Assembly (NCBI GenBank): GCA_900546635.1
Contig: URDS01000039.1
Location: forward strand, 1 to 20,850
Direction of reading: 5' to 3'
Origin: an uncultured Eubacteriales bacterium
GTDB taxonomy: Bacteria; Bacillota; Clostridia; Oscillospirales; CAG-272
DNA: 20,850 nt
Position numbers and translations under genes: made by a program. Below, one piece after another: positions 1 through 6,430 of the stretch (the first letter of the stretch is position 1; each line of letters starts with the position of its first letter). The notes under the pieces are model-generated. The model worked only from the letters and a program-made list of their open reading frames with translations, had not been told where the DNA came from and made no database searches.

Positions 1-858
1 ACAGACCTTGCCTGCGAATCCGAAGCTTCACACGACGGCGGAAAACAGGGGACACGGTATTCGGAAACGGACAAAAACGGTTTTAAAACCGCCCATCTCA
101 CCGTCCTGAATCCGGACGGTGAAAAAGCGACCGGCAAACGAATCGGCACGTATATCACGGTTTTTTCGGAACTGATCTGCAACCTTGACGAAGCACGTTT
201 TGAAGCGCTGACTGCGCTGATTGCCGAGGAGATCGACGAACTCGCAAAGAGCCTGCTCGGCGGCGCGCCGACCTGCGTGCTTGTAGCGGGCCTCGGCAAC
301 CGCGAAATCACTGCGGACAATATCGGTCCGAAAACAGTCGATAAGCTCACGGTAACACGTCACATCAAAGAGCACGACGCCGCGCTGTTCAACCGATTCG
401 GGAAAGTACCGCTGTGCGCCATTGCGCCGGGCGTACTGGGTCAAACCGGTATAGAAACCGCCGAACTGCTCAGCAGTGTCAAAGAATGCGCCGCGCCGGA
501 TCTGATCATCGCGATCGACGCGCTGGCCGCGCGTTCCACCGAACGCCTCGGCGCAACCGTTCAGATTTCGGACAGCGGGATTTTTCCGGGCAGCGGAATC
601 GGCAACAAACGCAGCGAAATCAGCCGGGAGACCATGGGCGTTCCCGTGATTGCCATCGGCGTCCCGACGGTCGTCAATTCCGCAACACTGGTCTACGACG
701 CGCTCTGCCGCGCCGGTTATACCCAAATTGACGAACAAATTGAAAAGGTTCTGCATGAGGGAGAGAGTTTTTTTGTATCTCCAAGGCAAAGCGACACAAT
801 CAGCGATCGTGTTTCTGCTATGCTTGCCCATGCAATTGACGAGGTTTTCCTATACTGA
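1..858 (+). CDS. gpr: Germination (spore) protease GPR, 5' truncated by window edge
   Basis: GPR is the endoprotease that starts degradation of small acid-soluble spore proteins during germination; it is made as a zymogen in the forespore. The frame is open from base 1 and gives 285 residues. The first visible residues, TDLACE, match the conserved TDLA block near the mature N-terminus of the family, so only the propeptide and a few residues are missing. Further family blocks are GLGNREITADNIGPK, a PGVLGQTGIET stretch, IIAIDALAARS, QISDSGIFPGSGIGNKR and PVIAIGVPTVV. The C-terminus (FVSPRQSD...) matches the family's VTPKEVD region, with the linker before it shorter than in Bacillus GPR. The TGA stop (856-858) lies directly against the spoIIP ribosome site, so the two genes are probably cotranscribed, the usual order in spore formers. 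Confidence 0.95.
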   Translation, partial: TDLACESEASHDGGKQGTRYSETDKNGFKTAHLTVLNPDGEKATGKRIGTYITVFSELICNLDEARFEALTALIAEEIDELAKSLLGGAPTCVLVAGLGNREITADNIGPKTVDKLTVTRHIKEHDAALFNRFGKVPLCAIAPGVLGQTGIETAELLSSVKECAAPDLIIAIDALAARSTERLGATVQISDSGIFPGSGIGNKRSEISRETMGVPVIAIGVPTVVNSATLVYDALCRAGYTQIDEQIEKVLHEGESFFVSPRQSDTISDRVSAMLAHAIDEVFLY

Positions 859-870
859 GGAGGTACGCCT

Positions 871-2133
871 ATGCAACTACAAATGAATAACGAAACAGAA
901 GCCATCGGGCGGCAGGCGCTGCCGCCCGCGCCGGAAAATATAAATATACCGGAACCGCCGCGGCAAAGAGGCGGCAGACACTACGCAATGCAGAGTTTTG
1001 CCTGCATATTTTGCGCAGCCGCCGCGCTGTTCGTTCTCTTTATCTGCGCGCTTGACAAAATCGACGAGATCCGGGAACGCGGCCTGCTGGAATACCTAAG
1101 CGAAGAAATTTTAAAAACCGGCGGTGACAGTCAAAGTCTCGGCGACCTGATGAGCGTCGCGGCTTTCGGGCACAGCGATCTCCAATCCGAGACAAACACC
1201 GAGGAGCCGGATATACCTATACAGGCCGTACCGATTCTGCCGCGTATTTTTTACATACCGAAAGAACAGATTGCAGACGAGATTTATCTGGAAAAAGAGG
1301 AACTGGAACGAAAAATATTTGAACTGTATTCTTTCGATTATTCCAAAGTTCCGTCAAACAAATATGCCATTATTCCGACCGATCTCTCCGCAGCAAACGA
1401 CACGGAACTAAAAAATGACACCGCTTTCAATATCAATATGACCGAAATCTCCAAGCAGGCGAAACTGCTGGAACCCATAGCGCCGGGCGCCGATCCGCTG
1501 GTTTTGATTGTACACACGCACGGAACCGAGAGCTTCTCCGAAGAAGGATCCATCTACTACGACGAACAATACAACCAACCGCGCAGCGAAAACACCGCTG
1601 AAAACATTGTCGCGGTCGGGCGCGTTCTCGCAAATGAACTCAACGCGCGCGGGATTCCCACGCTGCACTGTGAAATCATGCATGACAAAGAATCCTATAT
1701 CCACGCCTATGAACGAAGCGCCGAAAGTATTGCCCGCTATCTGGAAGAATACCCCTCTATCCAATATGTATTTGACGTTCACCGCGATTCGGTTATCCGA
1801 AACGACCTTTCCAAACTTCGACCGGTGACTCTGTACAAAGGAACGCCCTGCGCACAGCTTATGATGATCGTCGGTTCGAGTGAAAAGGGCGCCGGAGAAT
1901 ACAACTGGGAAAGCAATCTGATTCTTGCGGAGGCAATCCAGCAGCGTCTGCTCTCCGATACGCTCGGCATACCGAGAAAATTATATCTCCGCGGCGCTTC
2001 CTACAATCAGCAACTTGCAAAGCACGGTCTGCTTCTGGAAATCGGCAGTTGCGGCAATTATCTGAGCGAAGCGCAAAACGCGGCAAAAGCATTTGCAAAA
2101 GCATTTGCAGACACGCTGCTCGGAAAATCATAG
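871..2133 (+). CDS. spoIIP: Stage II sporulation protein P (SpoIIP), peptidoglycan hydrolase
   Basis: SpoIIP is the membrane-anchored amidase/endopeptidase of the SpoIID-SpoIIM-SpoIIP complex that thins septal peptidoglycan and drives forespore engulfment. The 420-residue product has a short N-terminal cytoplasmic part, one membrane anchor at about residues 41-60, a variable linker, and the catalytic domain from about residue 208. Visible motifs are VLIVHTHGTES (H215, H217), RSENTAENIVAVG (E240), YVFDVHRDS (about 300-307) and LLLEIGSCGN near the end, as expected for a zinc amidase fold. The ATG at 871 is supported by GAGGAGG at 857-863, which overlaps the gpr stop; a second ATG at 883 is less well spaced. 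The length is normal and the C-terminus is intact even though the AT-rich island begins 25 bp after the stop. Confidence 0.95.
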   Translation: MQLQMNNETEAIGRQALPPAPENINIPEPPRQRGGRHYAMQSFACIFCAAAALFVLFICALDKIDEIRERGLLEYLSEEILKTGGDSQSLGDLMSVAAFGHSDLQSETNTEEPDIPIQAVPILPRIFYIPKEQIADEIYLEKEELERKIFELYSFDYSKVPSNKYAIIPTDLSAANDTELKNDTAFNINMTEISKQAKLLEPIAPGADPLVLIVHTHGTESFSEEGSIYYDEQYNQPRSENTAENIVAVGRVLANELNARGIPTLHCEIMHDKESYIHAYERSAESIARYLEEYPSIQYVFDVHRDSVIRNDLSKLRPVTLYKGTPCAQLMMIVGSSEKGAGEYNWESNLILAEAIQQRLLSDTLGIPRKLYLRGASYNQQLAKHGLLLEIGSCGNYLSEAQNAAKAFAKAFADTLLGKS

Positions 2134-2158
2134 TCAAGTATTCAAAAATCGCAGAGCG

Positions 2159-2200
2159 AAAAAGGAATCCGCCGGTACAAGTTGAGGTGCCATAACGAAG
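2159..2200 (+). repeat. Left terminal inverted repeat of the island
   Basis: This 42-base segment starts with AAAAAGGAATCCGCCG and ends with TAACGAAG. It matches the reverse complement of 5379-5420 without gaps at 33 of 42 positions, counted by eye. The outer 16 bases are identical, as are two inner blocks, AGGTGC and TAACGAAG. Two conserved blocks separated by a divergent spacer resemble the bipartite transposase-binding ends of transposons. Confidence 0.75.
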
Positions 2201-2274
2201 GTTTCAAAAATAACAAGTGGTAAAGACAATCGATACAGTATATCGCTAATAACAAAATTTAGGAGAATACTGTA

Positions 2275-2665
2275 ACGGAAACAACTTTTGGAAAACTTAA
2301 TGGAACCTATCGTGAAGGAAACGGAATTTTGTATCCCAACCTTGAATTGCCCAAGCAGGAGAATTTACCCATCGGCAAGTACGGAATGATGCACCTTGAA
2401 TATCTCAAAGCGCACCGCCGAGGCACTTATACCACCCTTTTGACCGAGTGCGGGCTTAACAAACACCTCTCCGAAATCGACGCGCAGGCAGCAGGCAAAA
2501 GAAATGCTTGATTTGATTATCACCCAAGTGTCAGAGCGAGAGAATGTAACAGAGGCGCTTAAGGCGGCAAATCCGCTTGAATGGGCTGCTCGCATGAACA
2601 ATATCCGAAGTCAAGCGGAGGAAATTGTTCTTCGGGAGGCAGTTTACAACCAAATATTCTTATAG
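2275..2665 (+). pseudogene. Broken tnpV-like mobile-element protein
   Basis: TnpV is a small protein of unknown biochemical role found on clostridial serine-recombinase transposons (Tn4451 type). The first part reads TETTFGKLNGTYREGNGILY and continues with PNLELPKQENLPIG and EYLKAHRRGTYTTLL, matching the family. An ACG lies where the start ATG should be, nine bases after AGGAG (2261-2265), so the start codon appears lost. A tandem 7-base repeat (CAGGCAG then CAGGCAA, 2485-2498) then shifts the frame. After the shift the other frame restores the family C-terminal half (KEMLDLIITQVSERENV, then LEWAARMNNIRSQAEEIV) to a TAG at 2663. The gene therefore carries two independent lesions. Family assignment is from remembered motifs. 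Confidence 0.75.
2485..2498 (+). repeat. 7-bp tandem duplication that frameshifts tnpV
   Basis: CAGGCAG is followed directly by CAGGCAA. Removing one copy would rejoin the two tnpV frames exactly (…DAQ-AKEMLDL…), so a slippage duplication is the simplest cause of the frameshift. Confidence 0.6.
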
Positions 2666-2688
2666 CGGCGAGAGAAATCTCGCCGCTA
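2663..2688 (+). terminator. Hairpin after tnpV
   Basis: A perfect 11-bp inverted repeat (TAGCGGCGAGA / TCTCGCCGCTA) with a GAAA tetraloop begins at the tnpV stop codon. It is followed by TTGCTATTTGTGG, a weak U-rich tail. A rho-independent terminator is likely. Confidence 0.6.
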
Positions 2689-2824
2689 TTGCTATTTGTG
2701 GTTGAGAAATTTAAAAAATACCACAATGTATGAGTGAAAGGATGCGCGAAAACGCAAGAAACAAATGAAATAAGTGACAGAGTGTTGTAGTATAAAACAG
2801 ACACTTTTTCTCGCCCAACTATCT

Positions 2825-2853
2825 ATTACAATCATTTATATTTGTGATATAAT
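2825..2853 (+). promoter_or_regulatory. Candidate SigA promoter of the membrane protein/XRE pair
   Basis: ATTACA (2825-2830) and TATAAT (2848-2853) are separated by 17 bases and lie 28 bases before the start at 2882. The -10 is perfect; the -35 matches TTGACA at four of six positions. Confidence 0.55.
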
Positions 2854-2881
2854 ATAAAAAAGACAAATCTTGGAGGTACAT

Positions 2882-3409
2882 ATGAAAAAGACATTTGTAA
2901 ATATCACTCTTGCATCAATTGTAACCATTGCAGCGTATCTTGTACTATATGCAATTTGGGGAGCTATACTTAGCGGTGTTGAAAATGTCAAGGTACGGCT
3001 TTTCATAATAGCATTGATGACATCGGTTGCCTATTCTTTCTTTTTGCTGTATTTTTCCAAAATTCGAAAAGGCGTAGGCGAGGATGAGATGCTTCGTGAT
3101 TATAAAGAAAAATCATATACAGGCTTTAAGGATGATATGAAAATCGTTTTACAAAACGAAAAAAGATGCTTAATTTTGATTGCAAGTATTATCTTTGCAT
3201 GCTTTGCACTCAACACCTTTGATAGTTTGGTTTTCGAAAAGAAAGTGATTTCATTTCCCACCTTTATTTATATCCCGATGAATATATTTGGTACATTCTT
3301 CGATATTATCGGTGTCGGATATGTAGTAAGCGGAATTATTATTGCTATCAGCTATATTTTGATGCTTCTTATCTATCGCAAAAAGAAATATAACTATTGG
3401 CAGAAATAA
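2882..3409 (+). CDS. Small multi-pass membrane protein of unknown function
   Basis: I do not recognise this 175-residue protein. It has about four hydrophobic segments: roughly residues 8-30 (ITLASIVTIAAYLVLYAIWG), 40-58, 97-115 and 135-165. A charged loop lies in the middle (KGVGEDEMLRDYKEKSYTG) and the C-terminus is basic (YRKKKYNYWQK). The ATG at 2882 is chosen because GGAGG (2872-2876) precedes it by five bases; a TTG at 2870 in the same frame lies before that site. A good promoter sits just upstream, and the XRE regulator gene starts 12 bases after the stop, so the two are probably one operon. The gene lies within the AT-rich island and shows no frame damage, unlike its neighbours. A membrane partner or target controlled by the regulator is an inference from adjacency only. 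Confidence 0.8.
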   Translation: MKKTFVNITLASIVTIAAYLVLYAIWGAILSGVENVKVRLFIIALMTSVAYSFFLLYFSKIRKGVGEDEMLRDYKEKSYTGFKDDMKIVLQNEKRCLILIASIIFACFALNTFDSLVFEKKVISFPTFIYIPMNIFGTFFDIIGVGYVVSGIIIAISYILMLLIYRKKKYNYWQK

Positions 3410-3421
3410 CGGTGATAACAA

Positions 3422-4480
3422 ATGGCACTGAAAGATAAATTAAAAGAGTTACGACTTGAACGAGGATTTACGCAGGAAGCGGTTGCCGAATATCTGAATA
3501 TTTCCGCCCAGACGGTATCAAAATGGGAAAGAGGACTCCTATCTCCCGATATTATGCTTTTACCGAAGCTTGCGGTGCTATATCGTTGTTCGATTGATTC
3601 GATATTTGATATGGAATCCTCATGGAGTGAAGAACACCAAAAAGAGTTTGAGGCAAAAATCAGAGAGCTTCATACCAAAAAGGATTTTGAAGGTGAATAC
3701 CGTGAGTGGATACGAGAAATCGAGTTGAAACCGGATAACTTTGCGAATTATACGGACATTATGCTTTTGGTTGAACGGCAAGCGATGTTTGACGATGCTC
3801 ATGTACGCAGAATGTTACAACTCGCCGCCCACGCTGAAAATTATTGCTTTGACGACGATATCCGAAATGAAATCTATCGAAGCATGATTAAAATTTGCTC
3901 AAATTCGGAAACGCCTGATATTAAAGCGAAGGCAGACTATTACTACAAAAAACTGCCTATGCTGAGGCATAGCCGAGAGGTTTATGCAAGATATGTGATG
4001 AATGATGAGCAGTATCGGGAGCAAACAAAAAAGAATATTATTTACACCATAGACCTTTGCGAGTGTGCTATCAGACAGCTTATAACAAAAGAAATGAACG
4101 CAGAGGAAAAGTTGTTTTATTATTTGAAGGCAGCGGCACTTTATGAAACTGTTTTAGATGACAAATATGGTGGCTTTTATGACGTGCCTCTGGTTTGTGA
4201 TTATGCGGAAATTGCCGCATTATATGTGCAACTTGGAGAAGATGCCTTGGCAGAATCCTATATCAAGCGAATATTTTCCGTTATGGGAAAGCATTTTAAG
4301 GAAACTAAAGAAAAATCCACATTATTATACGCTACGAAAATTCCCAACACCACGCCTGCAAGTAAAAGTTGCTTGAAATTACTCAATTCTATGATAAAAA
4401 ATCCTTATCTTGAACATTTCAAAAACGAGATAGAATGTATTAAAAACAACTATTCTGCATTTGATAAGAAAGGAGATTGA
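3422..4480 (+). CDS. XRE-family helix-turn-helix regulator with helical C-terminal domain
   Basis: The 352-residue product starts with a Cro/C1-type DNA-binding domain at about residues 4-60. Its recognisable core is LRLERGFTQEAVAEYLNISA, QTVSKWERGLLSPDIMLLPKLA, then LYRCSIDSIF. The remaining 290 residues are mostly charged and predicted helical, possibly TPR-like, with repeated Tyr/Leu-rich segments such as KLFYYLKAAALYETVL and DYAEIAALYVQLGEDALAESY. Regulators of this build often bind a peptide or protein ligand through the helical part, but no ligand can be inferred here. The ribosome site is weak (GGTGAT about 7 bases upstream), which fits translational coupling to the membrane protein gene 12 bases upstream. 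The frame is intact within an otherwise decaying island. Confidence 0.85.
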   Translation: MALKDKLKELRLERGFTQEAVAEYLNISAQTVSKWERGLLSPDIMLLPKLAVLYRCSIDSIFDMESSWSEEHQKEFEAKIRELHTKKDFEGEYREWIREIELKPDNFANYTDIMLLVERQAMFDDAHVRRMLQLAAHAENYCFDDDIRNEIYRSMIKICSNSETPDIKAKADYYYKKLPMLRHSREVYARYVMNDEQYREQTKKNIIYTIDLCECAIRQLITKEMNAEEKLFYYLKAAALYETVLDDKYGGFYDVPLVCDYAEIAALYVQLGEDALAESYIKRIFSVMGKHFKETKEKSTLLYATKIPNTTPASKSCLKLLNSMIKNPYLEHFKNEIECIKNNYSAFDKKGD

Positions 4481-4481
4481 A

Positions 4482-4788
4482 ATACTATTTTTATATATCC
4501 TTTTGATAATTGTCGCTGTCATTCTTTTGATATACATATTTTTAATCATTAAGCATCTGCGACTTTTGAAAAACTCAGCAAAAAAGTTAAAAAGTGTGAC
4601 GGAAAAATATTGCGTCGACGGAATGCATTAACCTCTGTGTTCAAGCAAAATGGCAAGGTTGATATTACATTATTGCTTAAAGAGAAAACAATAGATATAT
4701 CTATCATAACAACTTCGCTTCCCGCGTTAGATACCATTTCAACAACAACGAATTTTTAGAACTGATTGTAAAACGTCGTGCGGTGTAA
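4482..4788 (+). pseudogene. Frame-disrupted membrane-anchored protein, third gene of the XRE operon
   Basis: AGGAG (4471-4475) at the end of the XRE gene is followed six bases later by ATA (4482), where an ATG would be ideal. The frame from there is strongly hydrophobic (LFLYILLIIVAVILLIYIFL) and then basic (KHLRLLKNSAKKLKSVTEKY), ending at 4631. A second frame carries the text on (NALTSVFKQNGKVDITLLLK, EKTIDISIITTSLPA) over about 4600-4720. A third gives FASRVRYHFNNNEFLELIV and KRRAV to a TAA at 4786. The pieces together look like one protein with an N-terminal membrane anchor of roughly 100 residues, interrupted by at least two frameshifts and a lost start. I do not know the family. Sequencing error is an alternative for the indels. 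Confidence 0.5.
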
Positions 4789-5041
4789 TATGGTAAACCC
4801 CAGAGTTCCAAGACCTTCTGGGGTTATGAATAGAGTGTATACTATTTTGAAATATAAAATATCATTTGAAAATGAAGAGGAAAAAATCAAAAATTGTGAT
4901 TCTTCACCCGGTTCCAATCTCAATCAGCAAGGCAGACGGAACGACTTTGACAATTTTGTTTAATAATGATGTTTTGTTTAATAACTGTAAGGTGTGCGGT
5001 TTGAAGTTTTTTCTTGACAATGTAGTTTGATGTAATAACCC
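4789..5041. other. Non-coding remnant with hairpin and direct repeats
   Basis: No convincing gene is seen. A 9-bp perfect stem (AACCCCAGA 4796-4804 / TCTGGGGTT 4817-4825) lies just after the broken gene and may be its terminator, though it has no T-tract. An open frame covering about 4778-4963 has no recognisable motif. The 13-base direct repeats listed separately lie at 4954-4984. Confidence 0.4.
4954..4984 (+). repeat. Two 13-bp direct repeats TTTTGTTTAATAA
   Basis: TTTTGTTTAATAA occurs at 4954-4966 and again at 4972-4984, 18 bases apart, next to TTGACA-like sequences. It could be a duplicated binding site or simple AT-rich drift. Confidence 0.5.
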
Positions 5042-5073
5042 CCGCCGAGAAACCGTTTGGTCACTCTCGGCGG
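5042..5073 (+). terminator. Hairpin upstream of recombinase remnant
   Basis: CCGCCGAGA (5042-5050) pairs with TCTCGGCGG (5065-5073) around a 14-base loop and is followed by CTCTCTTTTAC. It resembles a terminator of an element gene whose body has been deleted. Confidence 0.5.
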
Positions 5074-5093
5074 CTCTCTTTTACATTATCAAC

Positions 5094-5299
5094 AGCCACA
5101 AAATATCAGTAAAAAAACAAAAAGCATTTTGTTAAAACGGAGAAATCAAGATTTTGGGGTTGACAAAATAGTAATCCACGCTCCCGACAATAGTAGTGGG
5201 CACAGAAAACAAAAAATCGAAGTTTACTACAACGTTGTAGGTATTATTGACCTTCCAAATGAAAGTGAAGAAGATACTACAGTTTTTCACGGCAGATGA
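5094..5299 (+). pseudogene. 3' remnant of a serine site-specific recombinase gene
   Basis: The C-terminal half of this frame reads VDKIVIHAPDNSSGHRKQKI, then EVYYNVVGIIDLP, ending at a TGA at 5297-5299. This matches the extreme C-terminal block of large serine recombinases of clostridial mobile elements (pattern KIVIHAPDKSSGHR.QKI.IYYNFVG.IDLP). Only about 55 residues are family-like. The catalytic N-terminal resolvase domain and the rest of the large protein are missing, and a hairpin (5042-5073) lies directly upstream. The gene is therefore a scrap left by deletion and has no recombinase activity of its own. It fits with the tnpV remnant as debris of one Tn4451-like element. Recognition is from memory of the motif. 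Confidence 0.65.
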
Positions 5300-5338
5300 A
5301 AGGTCAAAAAATAGCCGTTTAATCAGCAAGACAACGAC

Positions 5339-5369
5339 AAAAGGTGGTGTGAATTTTACACCACCTTTT
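5339..5369. terminator. 12-bp perfect hairpin near the right island end
   Basis: AAAAGGTGGTGT (5339-5350) pairs with ACACCACCTTTT (5358-5369) around a 7-base loop. With A- and T-runs on the two sides it works in both directions. It lies nine bases inside the right terminal repeat. Confidence 0.75.
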
Positions 5370-5378
5370 GCACGAATA

Positions 5379-5420
5379 CTTCGTTACCGCACCTTAGCAC
5401 AAAACGGCGGATTCCTTTTT
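5379..5420 (-). repeat. Right terminal inverted repeat of the island
   Basis: The reverse complement starts AAAAAGGAATCCGCCG and ends TAACGAAG, matching 2159-2200. The outermost 16 bases are identical and the two copies align without gaps over 42 bases. Confidence 0.75.
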
Positions 5421-5701
5421 ATGCATGAATGTTCTTAACTCATAATTCTCAAAAATACCGCAATACCCGGTCATTTCAATTTTTCTGGCAAAACATTTCT
5501 GAAAATCTGTTGACAAATTCCGCCGGATTCTCTATCATTAGAATAGCGTCTCTCGGATCAACGAAAAATCCGTATTTCGGGAACGCCAACTGTACAATTA
5601 TGCAATTTTGTAATTTTGTAAAATATTATTCTTCTTAAAAAAGTATATAGAGCAAAAGCAAAATGGCAAAAATACGTATAAAAATCTGCGAGGAATCAAA
5701 A
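5421..5701 (+). promoter_or_regulatory. sufC promoter and leader region
   Basis: A near-consensus SigA promoter is present: TTGACA (5510-5515), a 17-base spacer, TATCAT (5533-5538). The -10 sits inside a small dyad, ATTCT…AGAAT, that could be an operator. Transcription would start near 5545, leaving a leader of roughly 155 bases. This contains a possible small hairpin, CGGAT…ATCCG (about 5553-5571), and is then AT-rich. No gene is seen between the island end and sufC, and I recognise no known riboswitch. Confidence 0.65.
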
Positions 5702-6430
5702 ATGTTAAAACTTTCGCACATTTCCTGGGAAACGCCGGATAAAACCAAGATCTTAAACGATCTCAGTCTGACGATACCCGACAATAAACTGGTGGTCATC
5801 ACCGGACCAAACGGCGGCGGAAAAACCACGCTGGCAAAGATCATCGCGGGACTCTATACCCAGTCTTCGGGCAAAATTCTCATGGACGGAACCGATATTT
5901 CCGATCTGGATATTACCGAGCGCGCCAAAAAAGGCATCAGCTTTGCTTTTCAGCAGCCGGTTCGGTTTAAAGGCATCACGGTACGCAAGCTTCTGGAACT
6001 GTCTTCCGGCAACACATTGAAAGAGGACAAACTGTGTGAAATTTTAAGCCAGGTAGGCCTTTGCGCGCGGGAATATATCGACCGTGAGATCAACGCCACG
6101 CTTTCCGGCGGCGAAATCAAGCGTATTGAGATCGCATCCGTGCTGGCAAGACACACAAAAATTTCAATTTTTGACGAACCCGAAGCGGGGATCGATCTCT
6201 GGAGCTTCACAAATCTGATTCAGGTATTTCAGCAAATCCGGCAAAGCCTGACCGGTACCCTGATTATCATCTCCCATCAGGAGCGAATTTTGCAAATTGC
6301 CGATGAGATTGTGGTGATCGCAAACGGAACCGTTCAATCGTCCGGTTCGAGAGACGAAATACTGTACAAGCTACTCGCCGGCAAGGAATTTGTACCGGCT
6401 TGCTCAAAGCAGGAGGCAATGTTTCAATGA
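5702..6430 (+). CDS. sufC: Fe-S cluster assembly ATPase SufC
   Basis: SufC is the soluble ABC-type ATPase that binds SufB to drive Fe-S cluster assembly in the cytoplasm. The 242-residue product has all ABC motifs: Walker A GPNGGGKT (35-42), Q-loop region FAFQQP (81-86), signature LSGGEIKR (134-141), Walker B ISIFDEPEAGIDL (154-166) and the switch histidine ISHQ (H192). The ATG at 5702 is preferred over one at 5663 because GAGGA (5690-5694) lies seven bases upstream of it. The gene overlaps sufB by four bases (ATGA), so translation is coupled. No sufD, sufS, sufU or iscR gene is nearby, so this is a two-gene minimal SUF arrangement of the SMS (SmsC-SmsB) kind known in anaerobes. Confidence 0.92.
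   Translation: MLKLSHISWETPDKTKILNDLSLTIPDNKLVVITGPNGGGKTTLAKIIAGLYTQSSGKILMDGTDISDLDITERAKKGISFAFQQPVRFKGITVRKLLELSSGNTLKEDKLCEILSQVGLCAREYIDREINATLSGGEIKRIEIASVLARHTKISIFDEPEAGIDLWSFTNLIQVFQQIRQSLTGTLIIISHQERILQIADEIVVIANGTVQSSGSRDEILYKLLAGKEFVPACSKQEAMFQ

Larger units (their letters stand above)
2159..5420. mobile_element. AT-rich degenerate insertion bounded by 42-bp inverted repeats
   Basis: The segment between spoIIP and sufC is clearly more AT-rich than its flanks. Its two ends are inverted copies of each other (2159-2200 and 5379-5420). Inside are mobile-element relics, a tnpV-like pseudogene at the left and a serine recombinase tail at the right, plus cargo-like genes (a membrane protein, an XRE regulator and a broken membrane-anchored frame). 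Long terminal inverted repeats are typical of transposase-type elements rather than of large serine recombinase elements. The island may therefore be nested or composite, or a non-autonomous element that picked up pieces of another. I see no convincing target-site duplication. The presence of an insertion is well supported; its exact class is not. Confidence 0.7.

Noticed and set aside
28..831. Long open frame on the minus strand (267 residues)
   Set aside because: It lies exactly antisense to gpr, has no family motif or ribosome site, and is explained by the codon bias of gpr.
4778..4963. 61-residue open frame after the broken membrane gene
   Set aside because: No ribosome site, passes through a 9-bp hairpin, and no recognisable family; more likely remnant sequence than a gene.
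5429..5638. 69-residue open frame before sufC
   Set aside because: Overlaps the sufC promoter, lacks a ribosome site and has unbiased codon use.
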